Source of the DNA: Dyadobacter soli
GTDB taxonomy: Bacteria > Bacteroidota > Bacteroidia > Cytophagales > Spirosomataceae
Assembly (NCBI RefSeq): GCF_900101885.1
Contig: NZ_FNAN01000023.1
Location: forward strand, 1-61,681
Length of the DNA: 61,681 bases
Direction: 5' to 3'
Shown one piece after another: positions 1-8,821 of the stretch. Every line of letters begins with the position of its first letter. Position 1 is the first letter of the stretch. Made by a program: the position numbers and the translations under genes. A model generated the notes under the pieces. That model ran no database searches and was not told the origin of the DNA. It saw only the letters and a list, made by a program, of their open reading frames with translations.

Positions 1-171
1 TCTGTCATTCTCTAAAATGCCATACATTAACAGGTAAAACATCTTTTTACCATGCAGGACTTTGGTGTAATGATCAACCCTGGTAGTTGCCGAAAGATGG
101 GCGATAAGGGCTTCGGGAATGAAACCTAAAAGATGATTGATGTTAACCTTGTGATCTTTAAAAACGGGCAT
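1..171 (-). CDS. IS4-type transposase, 5' fragment cut by window edge
   Basis: An open frame of 57 codons with no stop runs from an ATG at 171 off the left edge. It begins MPVFKDHKVNINHLLGFIPE and continues with ALIAHLSATTRVDHYTK and FYLLMYGILE. From memory this is the typical N-terminus of IS4-family DDE transposases of Bacteroidota; the DDE catalytic part would lie outside the window. Whether the element is intact cannot be judged. The AT-rich stretch 172-275 between it and the guaA terminator should contain the insertion-sequence end, but no terminal inverted repeat can be identified without the other end. Confidence 0.7.
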   Translation of the reverse strand, partial: MPVFKDHKVNINHLLGFIPEALIAHLSATTRVDHYTKVLHGKKMFYLLMYGILENDR

Positions 172-275
172 ATCTTGCTGACTATCAATTACTAAAGATA
201 ATCAATTTGCCTCGTAAAACCAACAATAAATAACTAAAAATCAACTGATTAACCAATAAAAAACAGCCCCTATGA

Positions 276-307
276 AACAAAAAAAGTCGGAAGAAAAATC
301 TTCCGAC
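276..307 (-). terminator. Intrinsic terminator of guaA
   Basis: A perfect 9-bp stem (GTCGGAAGA / TCTTCCGAC, 286-294 and 299-307) with an AAAA loop lies 35 bp beyond the guaA stop. On the minus strand it is followed by a U-rich tract (276-285), the standard rho-independent layout. Confidence 0.85.
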
Positions 308-342
308 CATGACTGACTCGGTGTCCGCTTTTTTCGTATTCG

Positions 343-1872
343 TTATTCCCATTCGATGGTTGCAGGTGGCTTCGAAGAAATGTCGTAAACGACCCTGTTC
401 ACCCCTTTCACCTTATTGATAATGTCGTTGGATACTTCCGCGAGGAAATCGTAAGGCAAATGCGCCCAGTCGGCAGTCATACCGTCCACCGACGTTACCG
501 CGCGCAGCGCAACTACGCGCTCATACGTGCGCTCGTCACCCATAACGCCTACGCTTTGCACAGGAAGGAGCATGGCGCCCGCCTGCCAAACGTCTTTATA
601 GAGGTTCCATTTGCGGAGACCGCCGATAAAGATCGCATCCACATCTTGCAGAATAGCGACTTTTTCCTCGGTGATTTCGCCCAAAATACGGATTGCCAGA
701 CCTGGTCCCGGGAACGGGTGGCGGCTAAGGATCTTCTCGTCGATACCTAGTGTACGTCCAACCGCCCTTACTTCATCTTTGAACAAAGTATTCAGCGGCT
801 CAACTACTTTCAGTTTCATAAAATCGGGCAAACCACCTACGTTGTGGTGCGATTTAATGGTCGCCGAAGGGCCTTTCACCGAAACGGATTCGATCACGTC
901 GGGGTAAATGGTACCCTGTCCGAGCCATTTCACGTCTTCGATCAAATGTGCTTCCTGGTCGAAAATATCGATGAACGACTTGCCGATCGCTTTGCGTTTC
1001 GCTTCGGGGTCAGACAGTCCGTCGAGCTGTTGGTAGAAGTGCGATTTAGAATCTACACCTTTGATATTGAGGCCCATATCCTGGTAAGAATGCAGCACTT
1101 GCTCGAATTCATCCTTACGCAACAGACCGTTGTCTACGAAAATACAATACAAATTCTGGCCGATCGCGTGATGCACCAACGTGGCAGCCACCGTAGAATC
1201 CACACCGCCCGACAATGCCATTACGACTTTGTCATTACCCAGTTTCTTGCGAAGCTGTTCAATGGTATGTTCTACAAACGATTCGGAAGTCCAGTCCTGC
1301 TTGCAACCGCAAATGTTCACTACGAAGTTGTGAATCAGCTTTTTGCCTTCCATTGTATGGGTAACTTCCGGGTGGAACTGGATCCCGTAGGTCAATTCGT
1401 CTTCAACTTTGAATGCAGCCACCTTCACCGATTCCGTGGAAGCGATCACGTGGAAGTTCTGCGGTGCGCGAACGATGGTATCGCCATGCGACATCCACAC
1501 CTGCGACGATTCCGACAAACCCGCCAGCAATGAAGAATCCGGATCACCGATTTCCAGCTTAGCACGACCATATTCACGGTGCTGCGACGGTTTCACATCG
1601 CCGCCAAGCTCCTGTGCCAACAGCTGCGCACCATAGCAAACGCCCAGCAGCGGCAATGTTTTGCGGAATTTGTTGAGGTCGACCCGGGGAGAATCCTCGT
1701 CCCTTACCGAACAGGGGCTACCTGAGAGAATGACACCTTTGACGTTGGGAGTGAGTTCGGGGAAGTTGTTGTATGGGTGGATTTCACAATAAACGTTCAG
1801 TTCGCGAACTCTGCGTGCAATTAACTGGGTGTACTGTGAGCCAAAATCTAAAATCAGAATTTGTTCAGTCAT
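343..1872 (-). CDS. guaA: GMP synthase (glutamine-hydrolysing)
   Basis: Converts XMP to GMP with ATP and glutamine, the last step of guanine nucleotide synthesis in the cytoplasm. The 509-residue product is the usual length. The N-terminal class I glutamine amidotransferase has the nucleophile Cys79 in GVCYGAQ and the His167/Glu169 pair in FHPE. The ATP-pyrophosphatase domain has the P-loop SGGVDS at 221-226. The dimerisation domain ends in the typical KPPATIEWE. I chose the ATG at 1872 (MTEQILILDFGS). The frame is open 16 codons further, but that extension would run across the promoter -7 box at 1892-1899 and is not family-like. It appears monocistronic, with its own promoter and terminator; guaB is not adjacent. 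Confidence 0.97.
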   Translation of the reverse strand: MTEQILILDFGSQYTQLIARRVRELNVYCEIHPYNNFPELTPNVKGVILSGSPCSVRDEDSPRVDLNKFRKTLPLLGVCYGAQLLAQELGGDVKPSQHREYGRAKLEIGDPDSSLLAGLSESSQVWMSHGDTIVRAPQNFHVIASTESVKVAAFKVEDELTYGIQFHPEVTHTMEGKKLIHNFVVNICGCKQDWTSESFVEHTIEQLRKKLGNDKVVMALSGGVDSTVAATLVHHAIGQNLYCIFVDNGLLRKDEFEQVLHSYQDMGLNIKGVDSKSHFYQQLDGLSDPEAKRKAIGKSFIDIFDQEAHLIEDVKWLGQGTIYPDVIESVSVKGPSATIKSHHNVGGLPDFMKLKVVEPLNTLFKDEVRAVGRTLGIDEKILSRHPFPGPGLAIRILGEITEEKVAILQDVDAIFIGGLRKWNLYKDVWQAGAMLLPVQSVGVMGDERTYERVVALRAVTSVDGMTADWAHLPYDFLAEVSNDIINKVKGVNRVVYDISSKPPATIEWE

Positions 1873-1891
1873 ATATATACTATCTAAAACG

Positions 1892-1921
1892 CAAAGGTAG
1901 GGAGATTGGGTGAAAAGCAAA
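1892..1921 (-). promoter_or_regulatory. Bacteroidota-type promoter of guaA
   Basis: On the minus strand TACCTTTG (1892-1899) matches the TANNTTTG -7 element, and TTTG (1918-1921) lies 18 bp upstream as the -33 element. The predicted transcript starts only some 15 nt before the ATG at 1872, which supports that start and leaves no room for a riboswitch. Confidence 0.65.
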
Positions 1922-2106
1922 AAACGAAGTTGAAACTTCGACGTTTCTGACGTTCAAATACCTATTTAACCGTTTAAACTTTTTTCCAGCCAATATGCAA
2001 CTTCCTTTTATCCCTTTGTATCTATAAGCCGAAAGATAGACACACACCACTTATATAACATACTCGCCTTTTATGTAATCAAAGGTTCTATGTTATACCT
2101 AGTACC

Positions 2107-2114
2107 TATCTTTG
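2107..2114 (+). promoter_or_regulatory. Candidate -7 element upstream of TonB-dependent receptor
   Basis: TATCTTTG matches TANNTTTG 55 bp before the ATG at 2170. No convincing TTG lies 18-20 bp upstream, so only the -7 half is supported. The remainder of the roughly 300-bp region 1873-2169 is AT-rich and otherwise featureless. Confidence 0.4.
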
Positions 2115-2169
2115 CAGCGTACCTAATGGAATCACTCACCCCGGTACGCTGAACTTTTAACTATTAGCC

Positions 2170-4623
2170 ATGAAAATCTTAATGAACCTAACTGCAGCGC
2201 TGCTGCTGGGCAGTGGATTTGTGCACGCACAAGCTCCCCAGCCTCTTACCGGAAAAGGAAAAGTCACCGGCTCGGTGCTGGACGAAAAGTCGCAGCCGTT
2301 CCCGTTTGTGAATATCCTTCTCCTGCAAGCCAAAGATTCGGTGCTTGTAAAAGGGCTTGCAGCCGATGAGCAAGGAAAATTTGCATTCGACCAGGTGGCG
2401 GAAGGTAAATACCTGACGCTGATCTCGATGGTAGGGTATCAAAAAGCTTACAGCGAACCTTTCAACGTAAAAGATACTCCGGTAAACCTTCCTGTTTTCA
2501 CATTAAAATCAGATATCAAATCATTGAGCGAAGTGACTGTGGTGGCGAAAAAGCCATTTATCGAACAGGAAATCGATAGAACGGTGGTGAATGTAGAAAA
2601 CAGCATTGTTTCCGCAGGTGCAACGGCACTGGAAGTGCTGGAACGCGCTCCGGGTGTGACGGTCGATCAGCAGAACGAACAACTGAAACTGCGCGGCAAG
2701 GAAGGGGTAATTGTTCAGATTGACGGAAAACAGACCTTTTTATCTCAGCAGGAACTCATCACACTCCTACGCAACACGCCGAGCGACAACATCGAGAAAA
2801 TAGAATTGATCACGAACCCATCCGCCAAATACGACGCGGCGGGTAACTCTGGGATCATTAATATCAAAATGAAGCGCAACAAGAACTACGGCACGAACGG
2901 TAACATCAACCTAGGCGGCGCGTGGGCGAAATACGGCCGCGCGAATGCCACCGGAACGCTTAACCACCGGGCGGGGAAAATAAGTACATTCATCAGCGGC
3001 GGCGCTTTTTATAACAAAGGATTCAACAATAACGACATTTACCGCACCATTCCTTTCGAGGACAAAGTGACGATTTTCGACCAGAAAACGGAGCGCATCA
3101 ACCGATCGGAATACTATAATGTGCGTGCCGGCCTCGACTATTTTGCAACGGACAAAACCACAGTGGGCGTACTGGTTTCCGGGTTCTATAATGATTGGAG
3201 CAACCCGTTCGGGCAAACCAACACCCGGATCCTGAACGAAGACCTTAGCCTGCAACGGACGTTCCGGACCAACGTTTTCAATGGCGGTAAAATGAATAAT
3301 ATCAGTTCCAACGTGAATTTGAAACACCAGTTCAATGATAAAGGAAAAGAGCTGACCTTCGACCTGGACTACGTGCATTACGGCGGCAAAAAGAAAAGTG
3401 AGCTGGATACCCGGTACTTCAACGCGAACGGCACGCCCGACGAAGCAGCTACGGAAATCGTACGCAACGATATGCCTTCGGACATCAACATTGCGATGGC
3501 GAAACTGGATTACACGCAGACGATCGGCAAAGGCAAGTTTGAAACCGGCTTGAAATCAAGTTATGTGACTTCGGATAACGATATGGTGTTCGAAACGTTT
3601 GCCGACGACTGGCAGCTGGACCCGAAACGCTCCAACCGCTTCAAATACACCGAAAACGTGAATGCGGCTTATGCGAACTATGCCGGTGCTATTTCGAAGA
3701 AGATCAAATACCAGTTGGGCGTTCGTGCGGAACACACACATTCGATCGGTAACTCGGTGACATTGAACCAGAAACGCGACAGAAATTACATTAACTTTTT
3801 CCCGAGCGTATTTCTCTCGAACCAGCTGGATACGAACAATGTGATCAACGTCTCGTACAGCCGCCGGATCGACCGTCCGAACTACCAGTCGCTGAACCCG
3901 TTCGAGTTTTACCTCGACCCTTACACATTCCAGCGCGGTAACCCGAACCTGAAACCGCAGTACACGCATTCGTTCCAGTTGGTGCACGTTTACAAAAACG
4001 CATTGAATACGACGCTGGCTTACAGCCGCATTAAGGATATGATCGCGGACGAGCTGCCCCAGCAGATCGCTTCGGAGAACAAGACATTCGTTACCTCGGA
4101 TAACCTTGATAACCAGGACAATATCAGCCTGACCGTCTCATTCCCGATACCGGTCACTAAATGGTGGCAAGTGCAAACGAACTTTACGGGTGTTTACAAC
4201 CATTACAAGTCATATTACCTGGAACAACAGCTGGAAATCAAGCAGGTATCCTGGAATATGTATGCGAGCAACCAATTTACTATCGGTAAGGGATGGTCCG
4301 CTGAGCTTTCCGGATGGTATAATAGCAGGCAGTTCTACGGATTGTACGCAGCCCGCCCGATGGGAATGATCAATGCAGGTTTGCAAAAGAATATCCTGAA
4401 CAAAAAAGGAACGATCCGTTTCAATGTGAACGACATCTTCTGGACCAACCGCTTCAATGGTACCGCGGTGTACAAGGATATCGATTTCAGAGTGCGTTCC
4501 GAATGGCCCAGCCGCCAGTTCAGACTCACCTTCACTTACAACTTCGGTAACCAGAATGTGAAGGGCGCCCGCCAGCGCAACACCGGATCGGATGATTTGC
4601 AGAAACGCGCAGGCGGCAATTAA
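2170..4623 (+). CDS. TonB-dependent receptor, outer-membrane beta-barrel family
   Basis: An 817-residue outer-membrane protein with a signal peptide (residues 1-20, ending VHAQ). A carboxypeptidase-regulatory-like beta-sandwich follows (about 30-115; GSVLDEKSQPFPFVNILL). Next comes a plug-like region with SEVTVVAKKPFIEQEIDRTVVNV and NIEKIELITNPSAKYDAAG, and then a barrel. This is the Bacteroidota OMP_b-brl_3 architecture, different from the longer SusC type. No SusD partner is adjacent and nothing in the context identifies the ligand, so the substrate is unknown. It stands alone between divergent guaA and convergent pgk, with its own terminator. Confidence 0.85.
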   Translation: MKILMNLTAALLLGSGFVHAQAPQPLTGKGKVTGSVLDEKSQPFPFVNILLLQAKDSVLVKGLAADEQGKFAFDQVAEGKYLTLISMVGYQKAYSEPFNVKDTPVNLPVFTLKSDIKSLSEVTVVAKKPFIEQEIDRTVVNVENSIVSAGATALEVLERAPGVTVDQQNEQLKLRGKEGVIVQIDGKQTFLSQQELITLLRNTPSDNIEKIELITNPSAKYDAAGNSGIINIKMKRNKNYGTNGNINLGGAWAKYGRANATGTLNHRAGKISTFISGGAFYNKGFNNNDIYRTIPFEDKVTIFDQKTERINRSEYYNVRAGLDYFATDKTTVGVLVSGFYNDWSNPFGQTNTRILNEDLSLQRTFRTNVFNGGKMNNISSNVNLKHQFNDKGKELTFDLDYVHYGGKKKSELDTRYFNANGTPDEAATEIVRNDMPSDINIAMAKLDYTQTIGKGKFETGLKSSYVTSDNDMVFETFADDWQLDPKRSNRFKYTENVNAAYANYAGAISKKIKYQLGVRAEHTHSIGNSVTLNQKRDRNYINFFPSVFLSNQLDTNNVINVSYSRRIDRPNYQSLNPFEFYLDPYTFQRGNPNLKPQYTHSFQLVHVYKNALNTTLAYSRIKDMIADELPQQIASENKTFVTSDNLDNQDNISLTVSFPIPVTKWWQVQTNFTGVYNHYKSYYLEQQLEIKQVSWNMYASNQFTIGKGWSAELSGWYNSRQFYGLYAARPMGMINAGLQKNILNKKGTIRFNVNDIFWTNRFNGTAVYKDIDFRVRSEWPSRQFRLTFTYNFGNQNVKGARQRNTGSDDLQKRAGGN

Positions 4624-4684
4624 AAGTGGAATCCCGGCCGAACGAGGCCAGTGTTCATAAATTAGTTAGGTTTGTTATGCAGAA

Positions 4685-4721
4685 AATCCATCCCGCGATG
4701 TGCGGGATGGATTTCTTTTTT
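4685..4721 (+). terminator. Intrinsic terminator after TonB-dependent receptor
   Basis: A 12-bp perfect stem (4685-4696 / 4702-4713) with a 5-nt loop is followed on the plus strand by TCTTTTTT. pgk converges from the right and ends 26 bp away; its readthrough would meet the same hairpin, but with a poor U tract. Confidence 0.85.
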
Positions 4722-4746
4722 GGTATTAACCTAAATATCGAAATGC

Positions 4747-5937
4747 TTATGCTTGCAGCGCGGCAACACCCGGAAGCACTTTGCCTTCCATGTATTCCAG
4801 CAATGCACCGCCGCCCGTTGAAACGTAGCTCACGCGGTCGCCGTAGCCTGCATTGTTGATCGCCGAAGCCGAATCACCACCGCCGATCAGCGAGAATGCG
4901 TCGTTTTCTTCGGTTACCGATACTACCGCCTCAGCGATGGCATTGGTACCTTTCGCGAAGTTCGGGAATTCGAAAACGCCCATCGGGCCGTTCCAGAGTA
5001 CGGTTTTGGATTTTCTGATAATGTCAGCGAAAATCTCCGCGGTTTTAGGGCCGATATCCAGACCTTCCCATTCGTCGGGAATATTACCAGCCTCTACCAC
5101 TTTGCGTTCCGCATCGTTCGAGAATTTATCGGCGATCACGGTATCCACCGGCAAAATCAGGTTGATACCTTTGGCTTTCGCTTTTTCAACGAGTTCAAGC
5201 GTAAGGTCTTGCTTATCCGCTTCGAGCAAAGACTTGCCGATGCTTCCGCCTTGTGCTTTGGAGAATGTATATGACATACCGCCGCCGATGATCAGGTTAT
5301 CTACCTTATCGAGCAGGCGTTCGATGATCAGGATTTTGTCGGAGATTTTGGCACCGCCCATGATCGCTGTGAAAGGTCTTTCCGAATGTTCGAGCAGACG
5401 TTCTGCGTTATCCAGCTCCGCTTGCATTACATAACCGCAAACTTTGTCGGTGAAGAATTTACCGATCACAGCCGTGGAAGCGTGCGCGCGGTGTGCGGTA
5501 CCGAATGCATCCATTACCCACACATCGCCCAGTTTCGAAAGTTTCTCAGCGAACTCTTCGTTACCTTTTTCTTCTTCTTTATAAAAACGCAGGTTTTCGA
5601 GCAACAAAACTTCTCCCGGCTGCAATGCGGCTGCCAGCTCGGTAGCGCTTGCGCCAATGCAATCGTCGGCAAACTTCACGGTTTTGCCCAGGATGAGCGA
5701 AAGCGGGTTTACCAGGTGTTTCAGGGAGTATTTTTCGGTAGGACCGTCCTTCGGGCGACCCAGGTGTGACATTAAAATGACGGAACCGCCGTCATTAAGA
5801 ATCTTGCTGATTGTAGGAATGGTCGCACGGATACGGGTATCGTCCGTGATCTCAAATTTTTCATTAAGCGGGACATTGAAATCCACGCGTACCAGGGCTT
5901 TTTTCCCTGAAAAATCATAAGAATCTAATGTTGTCAT
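4747..5937 (-). CDS. pgk: Phosphoglycerate kinase
   Basis: Glycolytic enzyme transferring phosphate from 1,3-bisphosphoglycerate to ADP in the cytoplasm. The 396-residue length is normal for a bacterial PGK. Visible signatures in order are ALVRVDFNVPLN, SHLGRPKDGP, the GGAKISDKI hinge motif, GGGMSYTF, NGPMGVFEFPNFA and the nucleotide-binding GGGDSASA. The gene is monocistronic; gap is not adjacent. On the minus strand TACATTTG (5967-5974), about 30 bp upstream, fits a -7 element, though no clear -33 partner is seen. Confidence 0.97.
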   Translation of the reverse strand: MTTLDSYDFSGKKALVRVDFNVPLNEKFEITDDTRIRATIPTISKILNDGGSVILMSHLGRPKDGPTEKYSLKHLVNPLSLILGKTVKFADDCIGASATELAAALQPGEVLLLENLRFYKEEEKGNEEFAEKLSKLGDVWVMDAFGTAHRAHASTAVIGKFFTDKVCGYVMQAELDNAERLLEHSERPFTAIMGGAKISDKILIIERLLDKVDNLIIGGGMSYTFSKAQGGSIGKSLLEADKQDLTLELVEKAKAKGINLILPVDTVIADKFSNDAERKVVEAGNIPDEWEGLDIGPKTAEIFADIIRKSKTVLWNGPMGVFEFPNFAKGTNAIAEAVVSVTEENDAFSLIGGGDSASAINNAGYGDRVSYVSTGGGALLEYMEGKVLPGVAALQA

Positions 5938-5966
5938 GGGCAGGTAAAATTGATTTCCATAGGTAG

Positions 5967-5974
5967 CAAATGTA
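5967..5974 (-). promoter_or_regulatory. Candidate -7 element of pgk
   Basis: TACATTTG on the minus strand fits TANNTTTG 30 bp upstream of the pgk ATG. No TTG is found at the expected spacing, so the call is partial. Confidence 0.4.
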
Positions 5975-6148
5975 AATCAATTTCTTAATTATATACTATG
6001 CTTTTCAGAAAACACGGCTGCCATAATAGCTATAATCCAATTTTTACCTTTCATTTTTCTATAAAATTGCGAATTAACCAAATTTTAATATAATCATCCC
6101 GCACTTACCGTTGCCAATACTTTCACCGCCGAAGTTTCAACCTAAAAA

Positions 6149-6188
6149 CATTCACTCATTCTCTCATTGACTCATTCACTCATTCCAT
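6149..6188 (+). repeat. Five-unit 8-bp degenerate tandem repeat (CATTCACT)
   Basis: CATTCACT, CATTCTCT, CATTGACT, CATTCACT and CATTCCAT follow each other without gaps immediately before the FAN1-type gene. The same 8-bp motif recurs upstream of secG at about 55.8 kb. The TTG inside the third unit (6167-6169) sits 18 bp from a TATTTTTG at 6188-6195 and may serve as a -33 element. Confidence 0.85.
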
Positions 6189-6195
6189 ATTTTTG
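6167..6195 (+). promoter_or_regulatory. Candidate promoter of FAN1-type nuclease gene
   Basis: TTG (6167-6169), an 18-bp spacer and TATTTTTG (6188-6195) match the Bacteroidota consensus. The -7 box overlaps the most upstream possible TTG start of the downstream frame (6193), which argues for a later start. Confidence 0.5.
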
Positions 6196-6234
6196 GTAAC
6201 TTTATTTCTTCATCAACTAAAAAAAGTAACCGTT

Positions 6235-7962
6235 TTGTCCGCCAAGTTGACCGATCCGTTCGCCCAGGAACAGGTGTTCCCCACGGATTTACCACCCAAG
6301 TACTATCTCGAATATTTCAATTACGTGCTTGCGTTCGTGCGCAGGCGCTACGCCCACATATTACACGAGCCCGAGCTGGAATTTCTGGATAATTACGAAT
6401 CGCTTTCTGAGGATGCGCGATGCCTTTTTATCCGTTTCAGCAACCGTAGCAAATCGTTTTTCCGCACCAACAGCCTTTCCTATGCAGAAATCGAGGACAT
6501 GCCCGCAGTGCTTACCGAGCTCCTCGACCGCGACTTCATCGAAACGCTTTGCGAAGCGCACGAAAGTCGTTTCGGAGAAGTAATCGACCTTTTCACCAAA
6601 CCGGAATTGCTGGAAGTCACCAAACTGCTCCAACCGGACGTAATGCCTTCCAAAAGTATTAAAAAGCCCGATCTGGTACGCTGGCTGCTGTATGAATATG
6701 AGTTTTCGGTGCTGTGCGAGGTGATCGGGGAAATAGAGCCGGTGGTGAAAGTATCGTTCGAAGCGGAGGTAATGCTGATGAAATTCCTTTTTTTCGGCAA
6801 CCGCTACGCCGATATGACTGAATTCGTCGTCCGGGACCTGGGGCACGTGCGGTTCCAGTCGTTCGATGAGCAGTATCTCTCCATCCAGTTCGATACCCGG
6901 AAAGACGCTGACGATACATTGATGGTATCGTTGATGAAGGAAACTTTCGATGTGATCAAGCAGGACCTGCCGCCGGAGGAGATTTACGACTGGTTCATGA
7001 ACTGGCACGCTGCGAGCGGCACCGGGCTCAGTCATAAGGCTATACCTCCATTCAATACATTTATATTAAAGGTAAGCGCTTGGCTGGAACGCAAGAAAAT
7101 GCTCTCTCAGGCGCTCACCATTTACCAGCTCACCAACGACGCCCCCGCCCGCGAGCGACGCGTGCGGCTGCTGTACAACCTGGGCGAGATCGACGAGGCG
7201 CTGGCATTATGTGAAGAAATTTCCGAAAGCCCTCAGAATGCCGACGAGCGCTTTTTCAGCCTGGATTTTTATGAAAAGATCAAAAATAAAAAGGCCCGGA
7301 CCGTCAAACGGACGACCCAGGCCTTAAAGGCTGCGGAGGCGATCGAAGTACCGATTTCCTTTCGTTTCCGGGTGGAATTCGGGGCGATCACCTACTACCA
7401 GGAGCAGGGGTACAATGCGTTTTTCAGCGAAAACGAGCCGTGGCGTGCATTGTTCGGGCTGCTGTTCTGGGACATTATTTACGATACCAATGTGCAGACG
7501 ATCCATAACCCGCTGCAACGCATTCCATCCGATTTCTTCCTCCCCGATTTCTATTTCAAACGGTCGGAACAATTGAAGGAACGGCTCGCCGCCGCGCATT
7601 CGCGGGAAATTATCGACGAGCTCGTTACACAGACATTTGCGGACAAATATGGCATTACCAATGTGCTCGTTCCGTGGTATGAAGGCGCATTGGAAAAAGT
7701 ACTAACACTAACTTCCCTTTTGAGCCCCGAAAAGATCCACAAGATCATGCTCGAAATGGCGCTCAACCTCCGCGAAAACACCCGCGGCTTCCCTGACCTG
7801 CTGGTATGGAACGGCGACGATTACGCATTCATCGAAATCAAATCGCCAACCGACCATTTGTCGTCGCGGCAGCTGCATTGGCAGCATTTCTTCGCCGAAC
7901 ACGGTGTCCAGAGCCGCATTGTGCGGGTGAACTGGATCAGGGAGGACGTTAGTCTAATGTAA
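6235..7962 (+). CDS. FAN1-type VRR-NUC domain structure-specific nuclease
   Basis: A protein of about 575 residues, close to bacterial FAN1 proteins. The C-terminal VRR-NUC domain carries the PD-(D/E)XK motif: GFPD, then FIEIKSPTDHLSSRQLHW. Counted from the frame opening at 6193, the catalytic residues are Asp535, Glu548 and Lys550, with the Gln at 560. FAN1 enzymes cut 5' flaps and unhook DNA interstrand crosslinks; acting on damaged DNA is therefore inferred from the family. The helical N-terminal and middle part is consistent with the SAP-like/TPR-like region of FAN1. No ATG is available. TTG at 6193 overlaps a -7 box, so TTG at 6235 is preferred; TTG at 6247 is also possible. The 3' end overlaps the convergent gene by 14 bp. 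Confidence 0.82.
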   Translation: MSAKLTDPFAQEQVFPTDLPPKYYLEYFNYVLAFVRRRYAHILHEPELEFLDNYESLSEDARCLFIRFSNRSKSFFRTNSLSYAEIEDMPAVLTELLDRDFIETLCEAHESRFGEVIDLFTKPELLEVTKLLQPDVMPSKSIKKPDLVRWLLYEYEFSVLCEVIGEIEPVVKVSFEAEVMLMKFLFFGNRYADMTEFVVRDLGHVRFQSFDEQYLSIQFDTRKDADDTLMVSLMKETFDVIKQDLPPEEIYDWFMNWHAASGTGLSHKAIPPFNTFILKVSAWLERKKMLSQALTIYQLTNDAPARERRVRLLYNLGEIDEALALCEEISESPQNADERFFSLDFYEKIKNKKARTVKRTTQALKAAEAIEVPISFRFRVEFGAITYYQEQGYNAFFSENEPWRALFGLLFWDIIYDTNVQTIHNPLQRIPSDFFLPDFYFKRSEQLKERLAAAHSREIIDELVTQTFADKYGITNVLVPWYEGALEKVLTLTSLLSPEKIHKIMLEMALNLRENTRGFPDLLVWNGDDYAFIEIKSPTDHLSSRQLHWQHFFAEHGVQSRIVRVNWIREDVSLM

Positions 7963-8746
7963 ACTCGGCCGTCACAGGCAAGTGATCCGACGCATATTTC
8001 TCGTCGATTACCGTCGTGTTGGCACTTTTCAGCTTGCTCCCCTGCTTGTGCATGATGAAATCGATGGTTTTCCTGGGCACTTCCACCGGAATGGTAGGCT
8101 TGCAATCCGAGCATGAGCGGGTGAAGTACTTATCGAAATAGGCTATGACCGGGCTTTCAGGCGTTGCATTGAAATCGCCGCCGAGGATCATCGGTAATTC
8201 CGTTTCACCGAAATGCTTCATAATGGTTTCGGCCTGGTGAATGCGGTTGGGTTCTTTGAGGCCCAAATGCGTGCTGGCAAATATTAACCGGCGGTTATCC
8301 GGCAATTTAACGGTCACCGCGGCTATCGTCCGGTCTTCTTCCTTCAATTCCGGGCGGATAGGCAATGCGAATTTCGCCGAATCGACGATCGGGAATTTAG
8401 TCAAAACCGCCACGCCGTAATCGCCGCCCTGGTGATCGATCGCTTTGGAAAAATAAAACTTCATACCCGTAAGCTCGGCGAGTTGCTGCGCCTGGTTCTT
8501 GCCCTTGCCGGAGCGCTCGGTATTCACGTCTACTTCCTGTAATGCCACAAAATCGGGCTTTTCGGCATTGATCACTTTCGCAATGGCTTCCACGTCGATC
8601 TTGTCCCCGGCGGAGGGCGGGTTACAATGGTGGATGTTGTAGGTCATGACCTTGAAACGCTGCTTTTTGGCAGGCCGGTCGGGCAACGTTCCTGCTACTC
8701 CGTTGAGTGCGAGGAATGTGAGTAAAGGGAAAACATACTTCTTCAT
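7949..8746 (-). CDS. Secreted endonuclease/exonuclease/phosphatase-family protein
   Basis: 265 residues with a cleavable signal peptide (about 1-19, LNGVAG). The EEP-fold metal and catalytic motifs are all present: MTYNIHH, FVALQEVD, GGDFNATPES, and the terminal SDHLPV with the catalytic His. The export signal suggests a periplasmic phosphodiesterase or phosphatase acting on sugar phosphates, lipids or nucleic acid; the substrate cannot be read from sequence. Its last 14 bp overlap the end of the convergent FAN1-type gene, leaving no separate terminator. Confidence 0.85.
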   Translation of the reverse strand: MKKYVFPLLTFLALNGVAGTLPDRPAKKQRFKVMTYNIHHCNPPSAGDKIDVEAIAKVINAEKPDFVALQEVDVNTERSGKGKNQAQQLAELTGMKFYFSKAIDHQGGDYGVAVLTKFPIVDSAKFALPIRPELKEEDRTIAAVTVKLPDNRRLIFASTHLGLKEPNRIHQAETIMKHFGETELPMILGGDFNATPESPVIAYFDKYFTRSCSDCKPTIPVEVPRKTIDFIMHKQGSKLKSANTTVIDEKYASDHLPVTAEFTLD

Positions 8747-8821
8747 CGGTGGTACGAATGATTAGATTAATAATGCTCCAAAAATACCTATCATTACACA
8801 TTCATTAACAATCCCTGCTTC

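Noticed and set aside
1873..1920. N-terminal extension of guaA by 16 codons
   Set aside because: It overlaps the promoter -7 element and is absent from the usual 509-residue GuaA.
4626..4859. Plus-strand 77-codon frame after the TonB-dependent receptor
   Set aside because: It runs through the terminator hairpin and into antisense pgk.
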